In this document: one piece after another, positions 45,228 through 55,123 of the stretch
Layout of the letters: each line of letters opens with the position of its first letter
How positions within the stretch are numbered: the first letter of the stretch is position 1
NCBI RefSeq assembly: GCF_018642165.1
Contig: NZ_JAHHZM010000001.1
Coordinates: 930,001-994,000, forward strand
DNA: 64,000 nt
Reading direction: 5' to 3'
From: Echinicola shivajiensis
GTDB lineage: Bacteria > Bacteroidota > Bacteroidia > Cytophagales > Cyclobacteriaceae
Program-made: the position numbers and the translations under genes
The notes under the pieces: model-generated
Databases searched by the model: none
What the model was told of the DNA's origin: nothing
Seen by the model: only the letters and a program-made list of their open reading frames with translations

Positions 45228-46052
45228 ATGACAAGTCCGACAATCTATACCACAGAATCATCTTCTCTTTATGAGAATTTGGAAACGATGTCCACAGAGG
45301 AACTTCTTAAAAACATTAACCAAGAGGACAGGAAAGTTGCTGATGCAGTAGAAAAATCCATACCTCAAATTGAAAGTTTGGTGAATGCTGCTGTCAACGG
45401 TCTTCAATCAGGTGGTAGGCTATTCTATATCGGGGCGGGCACATCTGGTAGATTGGGGATTTTGGATGCTTCTGAAATACCTCCCACATATGGTGCATCA
45501 CCCAGCTTAGTGCTAGGCCTTATTGCAGGTGGTGATTCAGCCATTAGGACAGCTGTGGAGGGAGCTGAAGATGATCCCGATCAAGCTTGGAAGGATTTAG
45601 AGAAGTATCAGATCAACAGCAAGGATGTTTTAATTGGCATAGCTGCTTCTGGAAGAACGCCATACGTCTTGGGAGGATTAAAAGCTGCCCAGAAAAATGG
45701 TTTGGTTACCGGTAGTATCAGCTGCAACCAAAACGCTGCAATATCTACAATAGCTAAACATCCAATTGAAGTAGCAGTAGGGCCAGAATTTGTAACTGGA
45801 AGTACAAGAATGAAAGCAGGTACTGCCCAAAAAATGGTGCTAAATATGATCAGCACCAGCTTAATGATTAAGCTAGGAAAAATAAAAGGCAATAAAATGG
45901 TCAATATGCAGCTGAGCAATAACAAGCTAGTGGACAGAGGCACCAAGATGGTCATGGAAGAAATCCCCAATCTGGACTATCAAGCTGCCCATTTACTTTT
46001 AAGCGAGCATGGTTCAGTAAAAAAGGCCATTGAAGCTTATCAAAATCAATAA
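45228..46052 (+). CDS. murQ: N-acetylmuramic acid 6-phosphate etherase
   Basis: Splits the D-lactate ether of MurNAc-6-phosphate to give GlcNAc-6-phosphate and lactate in the cytoplasm, the committing step of MurNAc catabolism. There are 274 residues from the ATG at 45228; the upstream extension overlaps the kinase gene and lacks family support. The SIS domain shows GRLFYIGAGTSGRLGILDASEIPPTYG with the catalytic Glu, GAEDD, IGIAASGRTPYV, and the late signature VTGSTRMKAGTAQKMVLNMIST. Strong identity makes MurQ the anchor for interpreting the whole locus. GHL10 follows by 18 nt. Confidence 0.96.
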   Translation: MTSPTIYTTESSSLYENLETMSTEELLKNINQEDRKVADAVEKSIPQIESLVNAAVNGLQSGGRLFYIGAGTSGRLGILDASEIPPTYGASPSLVLGLIAGGDSAIRTAVEGAEDDPDQAWKDLEKYQINSKDVLIGIAASGRTPYVLGGLKAAQKNGLVTGSISCNQNAAISTIAKHPIEVAVGPEFVTGSTRMKAGTAQKMVLNMISTSLMIKLGKIKGNKMVNMQLSNNKLVDRGTKMVMEEIPNLDYQAAHLLLSEHGSVKKAIEAYQNQ

Positions 46053-46070
46053 AACAAAAATCCTCTCGTC

Positions 46071-47624
46071 ATGTCAGCTTTTGGAAGACCCCTCCATATC
46101 CTATCAGTTTCACTGATGTTCTTAGTAAGCATTTTTGAATTAAAAGCTCAACAAGCACCAAAAAGAGAATTACGGGCTGCATGGATTGCCAGTGTAGAAA
46201 ATATAGATTGGCCTAGTGAAAAAGGATTACCTGCTTCACAGCAAAAGGCAGAATACATCGCTTTGCTAGACACCTTAAAAGCTGCAGGGATGAATGCCAT
46301 CATTATGCAGATCCGCCCTACAGCTGATACCTTCTACCCCTCAAGTTATGAGCCTTGGTCTGCCTACCTTACAGGAAGGCAAGGAAAAGCCCCTGAGCCC
46401 TACTATAACCCTTTGACCTTTATGATTCAGGAGGCAAAAAATCGAGGGATGGAGTTTCACGGCTGGTTCAATCCATATAGAGCTTCCAACAACAAAGACT
46501 TTGTCCCATCGGCCGAACATCCTTTAGTTCAGCATCCTGAGTGGTTTGTGCAGTATGGTGGCAAATGGTATTACGATCCGGGAATTCCAGAAGCCCAAGA
46601 GTTTGTTTTACAATCCATTATTGAGGTGGTGAAGCACTACGATATGGATGCGGTTCATTTTGACGACTATTTTTATCCTTATAAAATCCCTAACGAAGTA
46701 TTTCCTGACAGTAGCTCCTTTGCTCAATTCGGTCAGCGATTCAGTGACATAGAGGACTGGAGAAGGAACAATGTCGATTATTTTGTTGAAGAACTATCTA
46801 AAAGGATCAAAGCAGAAAAACCCTTTATGAAGTTCGGCATCAGTCCTTTTGGTGTATGGAGGAACAAGGATAAAGATCCTACAGGATCAGATACTCAGGC
46901 AGGACAAACCAATTACGATGACCTTTATGCTGATGTCCTAAAATGGCTAAGGGAAGGATGGCTCGATTATGTCACCCCTCAAATTTACTGGTATATCGGT
47001 TTTGAATTGGCAGAATACAAAACCTTGGTAAAGTGGTGGTCAGAAAACAATTATGGCCGCCATGTTTATATAGGCCAAGGGATTTACAGAGTGGGCCAAA
47101 AAGGTTGGGAGGACGAAAACGAGATCGTAAACCAAATCAATTATAACAGGACTTTCCCTGAAGTACAGGGCAGCATGTTCTTCAGTGCAAGAACCATTGC
47201 TGGCAACAAAGAAAATGTCAATTCCCAATTGGAAAGGGCCTATCCAACAGTTGCCCTGCCACCAGTAATGCAGTGGATTGACCAGTCAGCACCACTGTCT
47301 CCTGAAAACATCCGCGCCGAGGGAAATCCAGAAGCAGGAATTACTTTAAATTGGAAAGCCAATTTGGAAGGAGATACAAGTTATTTTGTAATTTACCGAT
47401 TCGAAGAGAACGAAGAGATTGACATTTCCGATCCAAGCAATATTATTGGAATTATTCAAAAAGATGCCTACCCATTACAATTATGGAAGGACAATGGAAT
47501 TGAAAAACGCAGCAAATACACCTATTGCATCACTGCAGTAGACCGTCTTCATAATGAAAGTCAAGCCTCCCTTCCACTAGAAATAATTACTAAGGGAAAA
47601 AGGAGAAACATCAAAACACCTTAA
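46071..47624 (+). CDS. Exported GHL10 (PF02638) glycosyl hydrolase, DigH/YngK-like
   Basis: A 517-residue protein with a signal peptide (to about 27, ELKAQQAP). The TIM-barrel of the glycosyl-hydrolase-like 10 family spans about 30-400: RAAWIASVENIDWPS, MNAIIMQIRPTADTFYPS, GMEFHGWFNPYRA, DAVHFDDYFYPY and FGISPFGVW are its strands with acidic residues. A fibronectin-III-like domain follows (about 405-510). The E. coli relative DigH cuts glycan strands already stripped of stem peptides (family knowledge). That fits a locus with two amidases and MurQ. It is spaced 18 nt after murQ and 2 nt before the symporter gene. Confidence 0.9.
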   Translation: MSAFGRPLHILSVSLMFLVSIFELKAQQAPKRELRAAWIASVENIDWPSEKGLPASQQKAEYIALLDTLKAAGMNAIIMQIRPTADTFYPSSYEPWSAYLTGRQGKAPEPYYNPLTFMIQEAKNRGMEFHGWFNPYRASNNKDFVPSAEHPLVQHPEWFVQYGGKWYYDPGIPEAQEFVLQSIIEVVKHYDMDAVHFDDYFYPYKIPNEVFPDSSSFAQFGQRFSDIEDWRRNNVDYFVEELSKRIKAEKPFMKFGISPFGVWRNKDKDPTGSDTQAGQTNYDDLYADVLKWLREGWLDYVTPQIYWYIGFELAEYKTLVKWWSENNYGRHVYIGQGIYRVGQKGWEDENEIVNQINYNRTFPEVQGSMFFSARTIAGNKENVNSQLERAYPTVALPPVMQWIDQSAPLSPENIRAEGNPEAGITLNWKANLEGDTSYFVIYRFEENEEIDISDPSNIIGIIQKDAYPLQLWKDNGIEKRSKYTYCITAVDRLHNESQASLPLEIITKGKRRNIKTP

Positions 47625-47626
47625 GC

Positions 47627-49066
47627 ATGAGTCAAAGTCTGGTATTTATTGTAATCGCAGCATATTTTCTTCTTTTATTATTTATAAGTTACCTGACTTC
47701 CAGAAAAACCGATGATTTAACCTTCTACACTGCCAACCGTCAATCCCCTTGGTATTTGGTAGCTTTCGGAATGGTAGGGGCCTCGCTCTCTGGCGTGACT
47801 TTTATTTCAGTCCCTGGAGAAGTAGGAAACTCCTCTTGGAATTACCTGCAGTTTGTGATGGGGAATATGGTAGGATATGCCGTCATAGCCTTGATCCTTA
47901 TCCCCTTGTTTTATAGGCTACAATTGATCTCAATTTATGAATACCTGAAAGGCCGGTTTGGCCATAACTCTTATCTATCAGGATCAGTGATCTTTTTGAT
48001 CTCCCAGACCATTGGAGCTTCTTTTAGACTCTTCCTGGCCGCCACAGTTTTACAAATTGCCTTTTTTGATGCATTTAACATTCCTTTTTTCATAACAGTA
48101 TTCACTACTGCCTTATTGATCTGGCTCTATACATTTAAAGGTGGAATCAAAACCATCGTGTGGACAGACACCTTGCAAACAACCTTCCTGCTATTGGCGG
48201 TGATTATCAGTATCATTATTATTAGTAATGAATTGGACCTCAATACTGGAGAGCTACTGGAAGTGATCAAATCAAACCCCTTAAGCAGGGTATTTGAATG
48301 GGATCCCCTTTCAAGTAAGAATTTCTATAAAATGTTCTTTGCCGGGGTATTTATCACCATTACCATGAATGGTTTGGATCAAAACGTCATGCAGAAAAAC
48401 TTGACCTGCAAGGATCAAAAAGAAGCCAAGAAAAACATTTTTTGGTTTTCAATAAGCTTCTTTGTTTCCAATTTATTCTTTCTATCCCTAGGTGTATTAC
48501 TTTATTATTTTGCCGAAAAAAATGGCATTGGAATCCCTGAAAGCACAGACGAATTGTACCCCATACTTGCCTTAAATCATTTTGGCACTTTAGCAGGAAT
48601 CACCTTTCTGTTGGGCATAATTGCGGCAGCCTTTTCTAGTGCTGATTCTGCGCTTACTGCCCTAACCACCTCATTTTGTGTGGATATCCTAGACCTCCCC
48701 TCAAAAGGTCATGCTGTTCAAAAATCAACTCGCTTAGGTGTTCATATCGGATTTACATTTTTGATTTTCATCATTATTGTTTTATTTGATATGCTCAATA
48801 ATAGCAGTGTGGTCAGTGCTGTATTTAAGGCTGCTGGATTTACATACGGTCCACTTCTAGGGCTTTTCGCTTTTGGGCTTTCTAATAAGCTCTCCGTTAA
48901 AGACCGCTGGGTACCCTTTGTATGTATAGCGGCTCCCTTGATCAGTTATCTACTTGACAGCTTCTCTGCCAAATGGTTCGGTGGATACCAATTTGGCTTC
49001 GAAATTTTATTGGTCAATGGAGCCTTGACCTACCTTGGCCTGCTCCTATTGGTAAGGAAAAATTGA
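47627..49066 (+). CDS. murT: Sodium:solute symporter family transporter, MurT-like
   Basis: An inner-membrane protein of 479 residues with about 13 hydrophobic helices, of the SSS family. DDLTFYTANRQSPWYLVAFGMVGASLSGVTFISVPGEVG is the typical early sodium-site region. GITFLLGIIAAAFSSADSALTALTTSFCVDIL is the helix-8 motif with the sodium-binding serines. In Tannerella forsythia an SSS-type protein (MurT) next to murK and murQ imports MurNAc (family knowledge). The same gene company here suggests MurNAc or a small muropeptide sugar as substrate. It begins 2 nt after GHL10 and is the last gene of the unit under operator copy 4. Confidence 0.85.
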   Translation: MSQSLVFIVIAAYFLLLLFISYLTSRKTDDLTFYTANRQSPWYLVAFGMVGASLSGVTFISVPGEVGNSSWNYLQFVMGNMVGYAVIALILIPLFYRLQLISIYEYLKGRFGHNSYLSGSVIFLISQTIGASFRLFLAATVLQIAFFDAFNIPFFITVFTTALLIWLYTFKGGIKTIVWTDTLQTTFLLLAVIISIIIISNELDLNTGELLEVIKSNPLSRVFEWDPLSSKNFYKMFFAGVFITITMNGLDQNVMQKNLTCKDQKEAKKNIFWFSISFFVSNLFFLSLGVLLYYFAEKNGIGIPESTDELYPILALNHFGTLAGITFLLGIIAAAFSSADSALTALTTSFCVDILDLPSKGHAVQKSTRLGVHIGFTFLIFIIIVLFDMLNNSSVVSAVFKAAGFTYGPLLGLFAFGLSNKLSVKDRWVPFVCIAAPLISYLLDSFSAKWFGGYQFGFEILLVNGALTYLGLLLLVRKN

Positions 49067-49135
49067 TTATAGACTTACCGTTCCAATTAAGTGGATTCAG
49101 TAAAAAACCATTAACTTTCCAAGATTCGTCATAAT

Positions 49136-52100
49136 ATGAAAAGCAATACTCTTGGACCTGCGCATATTCCCCCTAATAACCAAAGTTTTTTTGGCAAACT
49201 AGAAAAGCATATTCAACATATCGCATCTGGCAAAAATGCTAATCAAAGCGGAATACTACTTACAGGCCCCATCGGTACAGGTAAAAGCTATCTTATAGAA
49301 CAATTCCTATTACAACATGATGCTGATCAGTACTTAATCCTAAATATTAAACACCACCAACAGCGAAAAAACATTCCCTATGCTGGTCTAAAAATGGGCA
49401 TCGGAGATTTTCTTAGGAAAGTCTATAATGAAATGGATCAAGGTACATTCAATGAGTTTTCAATAGGCTTAAGAAGCAAATTAGGCGCATACTTTCAATT
49501 ATTACATGACTATATCCCTGAATTAAATCTATTGAAGGGAACAGACTTAAAAACGCCTTCCGCCCCAAATCCCAAAATAGAGAACCAGCTCTATCCGCTA
49601 TTTAAAATTTTCTTTGAATTTCTAAGCGACTTTTTCAACAAGACCTTGATATTTTTTACCGATGATCTTCAATGGATGGACGGTTCCAGTGTAAATCTTC
49701 TGCACTATTTGATTGTTAATATTCCCACGGAAAAACTGATTTGGATAGGTGCCAGCAGGGACTCCAAGAAAAACACACTACGGGTCAACCAGTTGGTAGA
49801 GTCCTTAAATTACGACAATAAACACCTAGAAATTATTTCTTTAACAGGATTCAATCGAGAACAAACGCAGTCCTTTCTTGAAGAAATCCTTGAAGCACCA
49901 ATTGCCCAAAGCCTGGGCCAAGTTTGCCATCAGCTCAGCGCTGGAAACCCTTCTTACCTTCAAGTATTGGTCGACAGTTTGAAAAACGCCAATCTAATAG
50001 CTAAAAAAGATGTTTTTTGGGAGGGAAACCTAGATCAAATCAACGAACAATATCAAGGAAGAAATTCCCAGAATATACTTTCGACCAGATTGGATAAGCT
50101 TACTGCTCCAAGTATGGAAATGCTTTTCATCATGTCTTGCCTAAGTAGCTCCAATAAGAAAACTTTATTGACTTTATTCTCCAAGGGGGAAAAGGAACTT
50201 ATTGCTTCCATTCAAGAAACAACTGATGCAGGACTGATTGAGTTTCACGAGGGCAAACTCAGGTTCACTGAAACCTATATGGCTGAGGTGATATATGAAA
50301 GGATTCCTGAAGAGGAAAAATCTAGTATTCATTATAAAATAGCGAAAGAAGCCCTTTCCAGTCCTCAGGAGAAATTGGATAATACCCAAACAGTGATTGC
50401 TGCCCAGCATCTCAATCAGGCGCTTAATAAAGTAAAACAACAGGGAGAAACGTTATTATGTGCCAAGCTCAATCTTAAGGCAGGTAAAATCCATCTGAAG
50501 GACCATGCTTACGAACAAGCCAGACATTTCTTAAAAGTCAGTGCAGACCTTTTCAATGAACTTCCTTGGGAAATGGTCCAAGACCAATTCTGTGAGACAT
50601 TCATGGAAAGGGCCAAGGTCGAGTACTATTTGGGAGAGTATGACCTAGCTGAAATCTTCCTTGATCACCTTCTGGAGCGATTGCTTGATCCCCTAAATAG
50701 GGCTGAAGCTTTTGTGCTTAAAATTACTATCAATAACCATCTAGGCAGGTATAGGAAAGTCCTTAGAATATTAGGCGAAATTTTATTGGAACTCGGCTTA
50801 TCCCTGCCAAAGGACGAAGCTTCTTTTAGAAAAGAAATTGAATCCTTGACCAATCGTCTTGATAGGAACCAGGTGATATCTTTGGATGAGACAAACATTC
50901 ATTCGGGGAAACAAAATGCCATCCTAAAATTGCTATATGTAGGCGGAATGGCACTACATCATACTTCAGACATTATGATGACCTGGGCTGCCCTACAGAT
51001 CATTCATCGTTCACAGGGAAGTCAAAACCCTGCTGTAAAATCAATTGGCTATGTAAGCTATGGCCGAATGAACATTATTGCCGGGGACATTGAAAAAGGG
51101 TATGAATTTGGTCAAAAAGGGCTCCAGTTTAACCAAGAGCTAAATGATCTAGAATACCGATGTCGGGCATACGGTGTATTTGCTTTCTATATCCAACCTT
51201 GGAAAAAAGATTTTCGACAAAGCAGGAACTTGCTTATAGAAGGAATGGAGGCAGGAAGGCTTTCTGGGGATTTAATTGGCCTTTATATTCTTAAAACCCA
51301 CCTTTTCAATCTTCAGTTACTGTCAGGTACCCCCATCAAATCTCTATTGGAATATGAATTTGAAGAATCATACCCTGGCAGAGAATTGACCTACTACATC
51401 ACCCATTATCAAAAAAGTTTAATACAGTACCTTTGCGGTGCCAATGCCTTTTTCTCCATACCCCGCCAACAACCAAGCTGGCTGGCAGCCGAATTAACCA
51501 TACAAGAGGAGCGTTTTTATAGAAACTATGTTTGGGCAAGGTATTATTTCCTTTTTGGACATTATGACCAAGCATTTAGCTGCGCAAGAGATGCCCGAAA
51601 CAACCAAAAATTACAGGAAGGTTCACCTTTGGTCCCTGCCAATCTTATCTTGCTTTTTCTTTCCATCAGTCAAAATTGGAATAATTTCCCAAGCAACTCC
51701 AAGCCTGCCCTAATCGAGGAACTAAACCATATCCTTAGCTTGGTAGAAAAATGGAATAAACATGCACATGAGAACTATGCATCAGCTTATTACTTATTAA
51801 ATGCGGAATGGGGCAGGCTAAATAATATTGAAAAAGACAGTATCAATTTCAACTTCCAACAGGCAATTGAAAAGTCCGGCAACAACCATTATGAAAGAGC
51901 CTTGGCGCATGAACTTTGGGGCAAATACCTACTGAGCCAAAATAAACTGGAAAAAGCCACTGATCAACTATTAATGGCTGTCAATGCTTATCAGGAATGG
52001 GAAGGAAGGGCAAAAGCGGAACAACTCATCCAGCAATATACTTTCCTGCTGAATCATCTTGGGGTTAAAATGACTGAAATGGATATTGAAACGCTGCTTA

Positions 52101-53275
52101 GGGAACTAAGTGGTGAGCTTGAATCCAAGCCCCTTACCAAGAAATTAATGGTAATGCTATTAAGGGTTTCCGGTTCAACAAAAACCGTTATCCAGTGGAT
52201 AGAAAAGAGTGGTGAAGTAATTGACCAAGCTTCCCATTCGTTGCTACCAATGGCAGAAAATCAAGATGATGCAAACCTTCAAATCCCTTCCGGTTTGATG
52301 CTTATGGCCCACAGGACACAATCCCCCTTAGTGATTAACGACCTAGAAAGCGAAACCAACTTCTCAGAGGTCAAAGAACTCCGAAAACAGGCAGTCCATT
52401 CAATGATGATCTTACCCATCAATATAAATGGGTACTTATCCATGGTAGTGTACCTGGAAAATCGTTTTGTAAAAGATCTCTATCAGGATCCTGCCATTAA
52501 ATGGATAAGGATAGTTTCCAATCAAGGAGGAATGATCATTGAAAATGCCAGAACACATGAAAAGACCTTGAAGTTGAACGAGGAAATCAGAAGGGAAATG
52601 GAGGAAAAAGAAAGGCTTTCTTCCATGATAGAAAACCAAAAAAACAATCATTTAAAAGATATCATCCAAACCCAGGAAGATGAAAGAAAAAGGATAGCCG
52701 GAGACCTACATGACAGTCTTGGCTCCCTCCTTTCTACCATCAAAATGCGTTTTAACAGTATCCAGGAAAGTGCTAAATCGGGCCCTAGTAATGTACTTTT
52801 TAAGGACACTTTGGATAAAATGGACGAAGCCATTGAAGAGGTCAGGCGAATTGCGCATAATATGTCACCTGTGTCCCTAAGACGGTTCGGGTTGGCCTCG
52901 GCACTCCAAACTTTGATTGAACAAATCAACCTCAGTGGCAAAATGGAAGCCCATGTTCAGGTCTTAGGCTTGGAGGAACGCCTCTCTGAACAAATTGAAT
53001 TGACCATCTACCGGATTTGCCAAGAACTGGTCAATAATAGTATAAAGCATTCAAAAGCCAGCACCCTTCATCTACAGTTGATCAACCATTTGGATAGCTT
53101 AAATATTACCGTCGAGGATAACGGAATAGGAATGGACCCTAAAAATCAAAATTCTGGTTTTGGACTGCATGGCATAGAAGCCAAGGTCCAAATGCTAAAT
53201 GGTCAATTTATGATAGAAAGTCAGCCAGGCAAAGGCTGCTTGGCTGTGATTGATATCCCTATAAATCTATCCTAA
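49136..53275 (+). CDS. Soluble STAND-ATPase / GAF / histidine kinase
   Basis: A 1379-residue protein without transmembrane segments. The N-terminus is an AAA_16/STAND-type NTPase with Walker A GPIGTGKS (44-51) and Walker B IFFTDDLQWMD. A long helical, TPR-like region spans about 400-960. A GAF domain (about 990-1140) is followed by a coiled coil and a HisKA_3 domain with phospho-acceptor His1192 in RKRIAGDLHDSLGSLL. HATPase_c shows ELVNNSIKHS, DNGIGMDP and GFGLHGIEAKV. The architecture recalls MalT-like sensing of cytoplasmic ligands joined to a two-component kinase, so an internal sugar signal is plausible (inference). It lies 69 nt after the symporter gene and is the likely partner of the regulator at 42437. 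Confidence 0.92.
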   Translation: MKSNTLGPAHIPPNNQSFFGKLEKHIQHIASGKNANQSGILLTGPIGTGKSYLIEQFLLQHDADQYLILNIKHHQQRKNIPYAGLKMGIGDFLRKVYNEMDQGTFNEFSIGLRSKLGAYFQLLHDYIPELNLLKGTDLKTPSAPNPKIENQLYPLFKIFFEFLSDFFNKTLIFFTDDLQWMDGSSVNLLHYLIVNIPTEKLIWIGASRDSKKNTLRVNQLVESLNYDNKHLEIISLTGFNREQTQSFLEEILEAPIAQSLGQVCHQLSAGNPSYLQVLVDSLKNANLIAKKDVFWEGNLDQINEQYQGRNSQNILSTRLDKLTAPSMEMLFIMSCLSSSNKKTLLTLFSKGEKELIASIQETTDAGLIEFHEGKLRFTETYMAEVIYERIPEEEKSSIHYKIAKEALSSPQEKLDNTQTVIAAQHLNQALNKVKQQGETLLCAKLNLKAGKIHLKDHAYEQARHFLKVSADLFNELPWEMVQDQFCETFMERAKVEYYLGEYDLAEIFLDHLLERLLDPLNRAEAFVLKITINNHLGRYRKVLRILGEILLELGLSLPKDEASFRKEIESLTNRLDRNQVISLDETNIHSGKQNAILKLLYVGGMALHHTSDIMMTWAALQIIHRSQGSQNPAVKSIGYVSYGRMNIIAGDIEKGYEFGQKGLQFNQELNDLEYRCRAYGVFAFYIQPWKKDFRQSRNLLIEGMEAGRLSGDLIGLYILKTHLFNLQLLSGTPIKSLLEYEFEESYPGRELTYYITHYQKSLIQYLCGANAFFSIPRQQPSWLAAELTIQEERFYRNYVWARYYFLFGHYDQAFSCARDARNNQKLQEGSPLVPANLILLFLSISQNWNNFPSNSKPALIEELNHILSLVEKWNKHAHENYASAYYLLNAEWGRLNNIEKDSINFNFQQAIEKSGNNHYERALAHELWGKYLLSQNKLEKATDQLLMAVNAYQEWEGRAKAEQLIQQYTFLLNHLGVKMTEMDIETLLRELSGELESKPLTKKLMVMLLRVSGSTKTVIQWIEKSGEVIDQASHSLLPMAENQDDANLQIPSGLMLMAHRTQSPLVINDLESETNFSEVKELRKQAVHSMMILPININGYLSMVVYLENRFVKDLYQDPAIKWIRIVSNQGGMIIENARTHEKTLKLNEEIRREMEEKERLSSMIENQKNNHLKDIIQTQEDERKRIAGDLHDSLGSLLSTIKMRFNSIQESAKSGPSNVLFKDTLDKMDEAIEEVRRIAHNMSPVSLRRFGLASALQTLIEQINLSGKMEAHVQVLGLEERLSEQIELTIYRICQELVNNSIKHSKASTLHLQLINHLDSLNITVEDNGIGMDPKNQNSGFGLHGIEAKVQMLNGQFMIESQPGKGCLAVIDIPINLS

Positions 53276-53286
53276 TAGAGAGTATA

Positions 53287-54366
53287 TCAAAAAAGTATAA
53301 TAGAAGGATTGGGCTCTGCTTCACCATCTTTTGGTGGCCTTTGAACAATCAAGTACATTTGACCATTGGATTTTGAGAAAGGCAGGTATTTTTCTTCCAG
53401 ACCAGACACGGTCAATCCCTCCTGTATCACTTTGCCTTCCTTGATAGACCTGTCATAAATAAACAAGTAAGGAGTGTTCCGATATTCATAACTGACCAGA
53501 TAATATTGCTTATAAACCATTACATTTCTAATGTGGAAAATTTTCTTTTCTCCATCCCAAACCTCTCTGGAGAACTCAAACCTTACTTTTGGTAAAAGAT
53601 GATCTTCCTGTGCCTGATACAAGGTATCACGGTCAAATTTCCCTAAATAAGCACGAGAAGGGAGTAAAATAGGATTATAAAAGTAATTGAGGGAATCGTA
53701 TTCCGAATAACTTATTAGAGATGGCTGACGCCTTGGAGCGCCCCATTTACCTTCCAATTCTAGATGATCAGCAGAAAAGTTATCAATCAGCTTAAAATCA
53801 CTATCGGTTCTATATACTTCAGCACCTAATTCATATTTTCTATTTCCAATACCTGTGTACTGTTCTGATATCATCCAATAACCTTCCTTCGAGGTTTTAA
53901 CAAAAATTGGAGCAGCAGGTAATTTTTCCGACTCACCAATCAGCCTTCCCTCCTGATTGAATTTGTATAGTTTGAAGCGATAAGTATCCGCAATTATTAC
54001 AGCGTTTTCTTCTTTATCAAAGGCAATAGAAGTCGGCTGCACATATGTCTCCGGTCCTTCCTCGGCCTTTTTACCAATGACTTTGATAAAACTTCCTGCC
54101 CTATCGAACTGCAAGACCCCGTTAGATATATCATCTATGTAAAGATGTTCATCGGATACGGCAATATCATTGATGTATGTGATGGTGCTATTTTCGGTCA
54201 TCTCCAATGGAATTTCCCGGAAATCACTGGCAAAGTCACTTAAAGGCAGCTCATCCTTCTTGTCGTGGTCAATAGTGATAACAGGTAATGCTTCTCCCGT
54301 TTCTTTTTTTTCTTGGCACTGAAAAAACAAGATGCAGAATGCTAAAAACATGAGGATAAACTTCAT
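53287..54366 (-). CDS. 6-bladed beta-propeller lipoprotein
   Basis: A 359-residue protein with a lipoprotein signal (ILFFQCQEKK, lipobox Cys17). The mature part matches the Bacteroidota 6-bladed beta-propeller family: FREIPLEMTENSTITYINDIAVSDEHLYIDDISNGVLQFDRAGSFIKVIGKKAEEGPETYVQPTSIAFD is a typical first-blade pair. The function of these proteins is unknown; many are surface-exposed and lie beside carbohydrate or peptide uptake genes. It is convergent with the kinase gene, 11 nt between stops, and carries no copy of the locus operator, so it may not belong to the system. Confidence 0.85.
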   Translation of the reverse strand: MKFILMFLAFCILFFQCQEKKETGEALPVITIDHDKKDELPLSDFASDFREIPLEMTENSTITYINDIAVSDEHLYIDDISNGVLQFDRAGSFIKVIGKKAEEGPETYVQPTSIAFDKEENAVIIADTYRFKLYKFNQEGRLIGESEKLPAAPIFVKTSKEGYWMISEQYTGIGNRKYELGAEVYRTDSDFKLIDNFSADHLELEGKWGAPRRQPSLISYSEYDSLNYFYNPILLPSRAYLGKFDRDTLYQAQEDHLLPKVRFEFSREVWDGEKKIFHIRNVMVYKQYYLVSYEYRNTPYLFIYDRSIKEGKVIQEGLTVSGLEEKYLPFSKSNGQMYLIVQRPPKDGEAEPNPSIILF

Positions 54367-55123
54367 AAGTCAATCAGTTAAAAAGATGATTATCAAACAA
54401 TAACTAAATCAACAAACGCAAAACGAAAAAATAAGTTATCCTAAAAGAGATCGCTCTCTTTTGGGACAACTTTAAAACAGAATACAAGTCTATCTAACTT
54501 TAAATGACTTTGCACTTAGTGTGCGAAAACAAAATATTTAACAAAACCCTTTTTATTGGCCTTTGGGGCGTTCGGTTTTGCGACGGTTGATGGAGGCGTT
54601 AAAAAAAATGAGTTAGCTCGTGAAGTGAACGAACGAGATCCACTCATTTTTAGCCTACAGCAACTGGTGCAAAATCTAATTGAGTCAAAAGAAACATAGT
54701 CAAAGCAAAATTCACACAATTTGAAGAATGCTCCACTGGACTAGATTTTTTGCCTACTTTTTCATCAATGGAAATGCGAAGCATTCATGATGACCATCAA
54801 GAATAAAACATTCCCTGAATAAAAAGTAGGAATGATAAATAAAGGAAAAACTGTATTGAATTTGGTTACCTTCAACATTGCTGATACTTCAACAAGTTTA
54901 TCTGCATTTACACATTTATGACAGTAAAATCCATTACTAAAATCAACTGAAGAGATCCTCCCTTTGTCAGGATGACATCGATTTAATGCTCACGTTATAC
55001 ATGTCCTTTATATTTGAGAAAATGTTGACTGCTTACAGTGAATAAGTTTTCACAGAAATCAATAAAAAATTTCTGTGTGATCAGAGAGAACCAAATTCAC
55101 TGATTAAAATATCAAACTTACTG
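54367..55123. other. 757-nt non-coding gap with repeat-like sequence
   Basis: No convincing gene lies here. An imperfect hairpin (AAAAGAGA/TCTCTTTT, about 54443-54460) lies before the propeller gene. From about 54500 to 54800 there is a more GC-balanced stretch with short open frames on both strands; it looks like a recurring intergenic element rather than a gene. A 9-bp hairpin CACAGAAAT/ATTTCTGTG (55051-55077) lies 47 nt after the otsAB stop and could act as its terminator, though no U-run follows. Confidence 0.5.
54951..54976. repeat. REP-like repeat, third copy
   Basis: AGAGATCCTCCCTTTG and TCAGGATGAC form one unit related to the GTCATCCTGA-type repeats at 33311 and 33429, here read on the minus strand. 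Confidence 0.5.

Noticed and set aside
54516-54719. 67-residue open frame in the long gap before otsAB
   Set aside because: Cys/Ser-rich, no signal or domain, and the opposite strand is open as well; more likely part of a non-coding repeat element.
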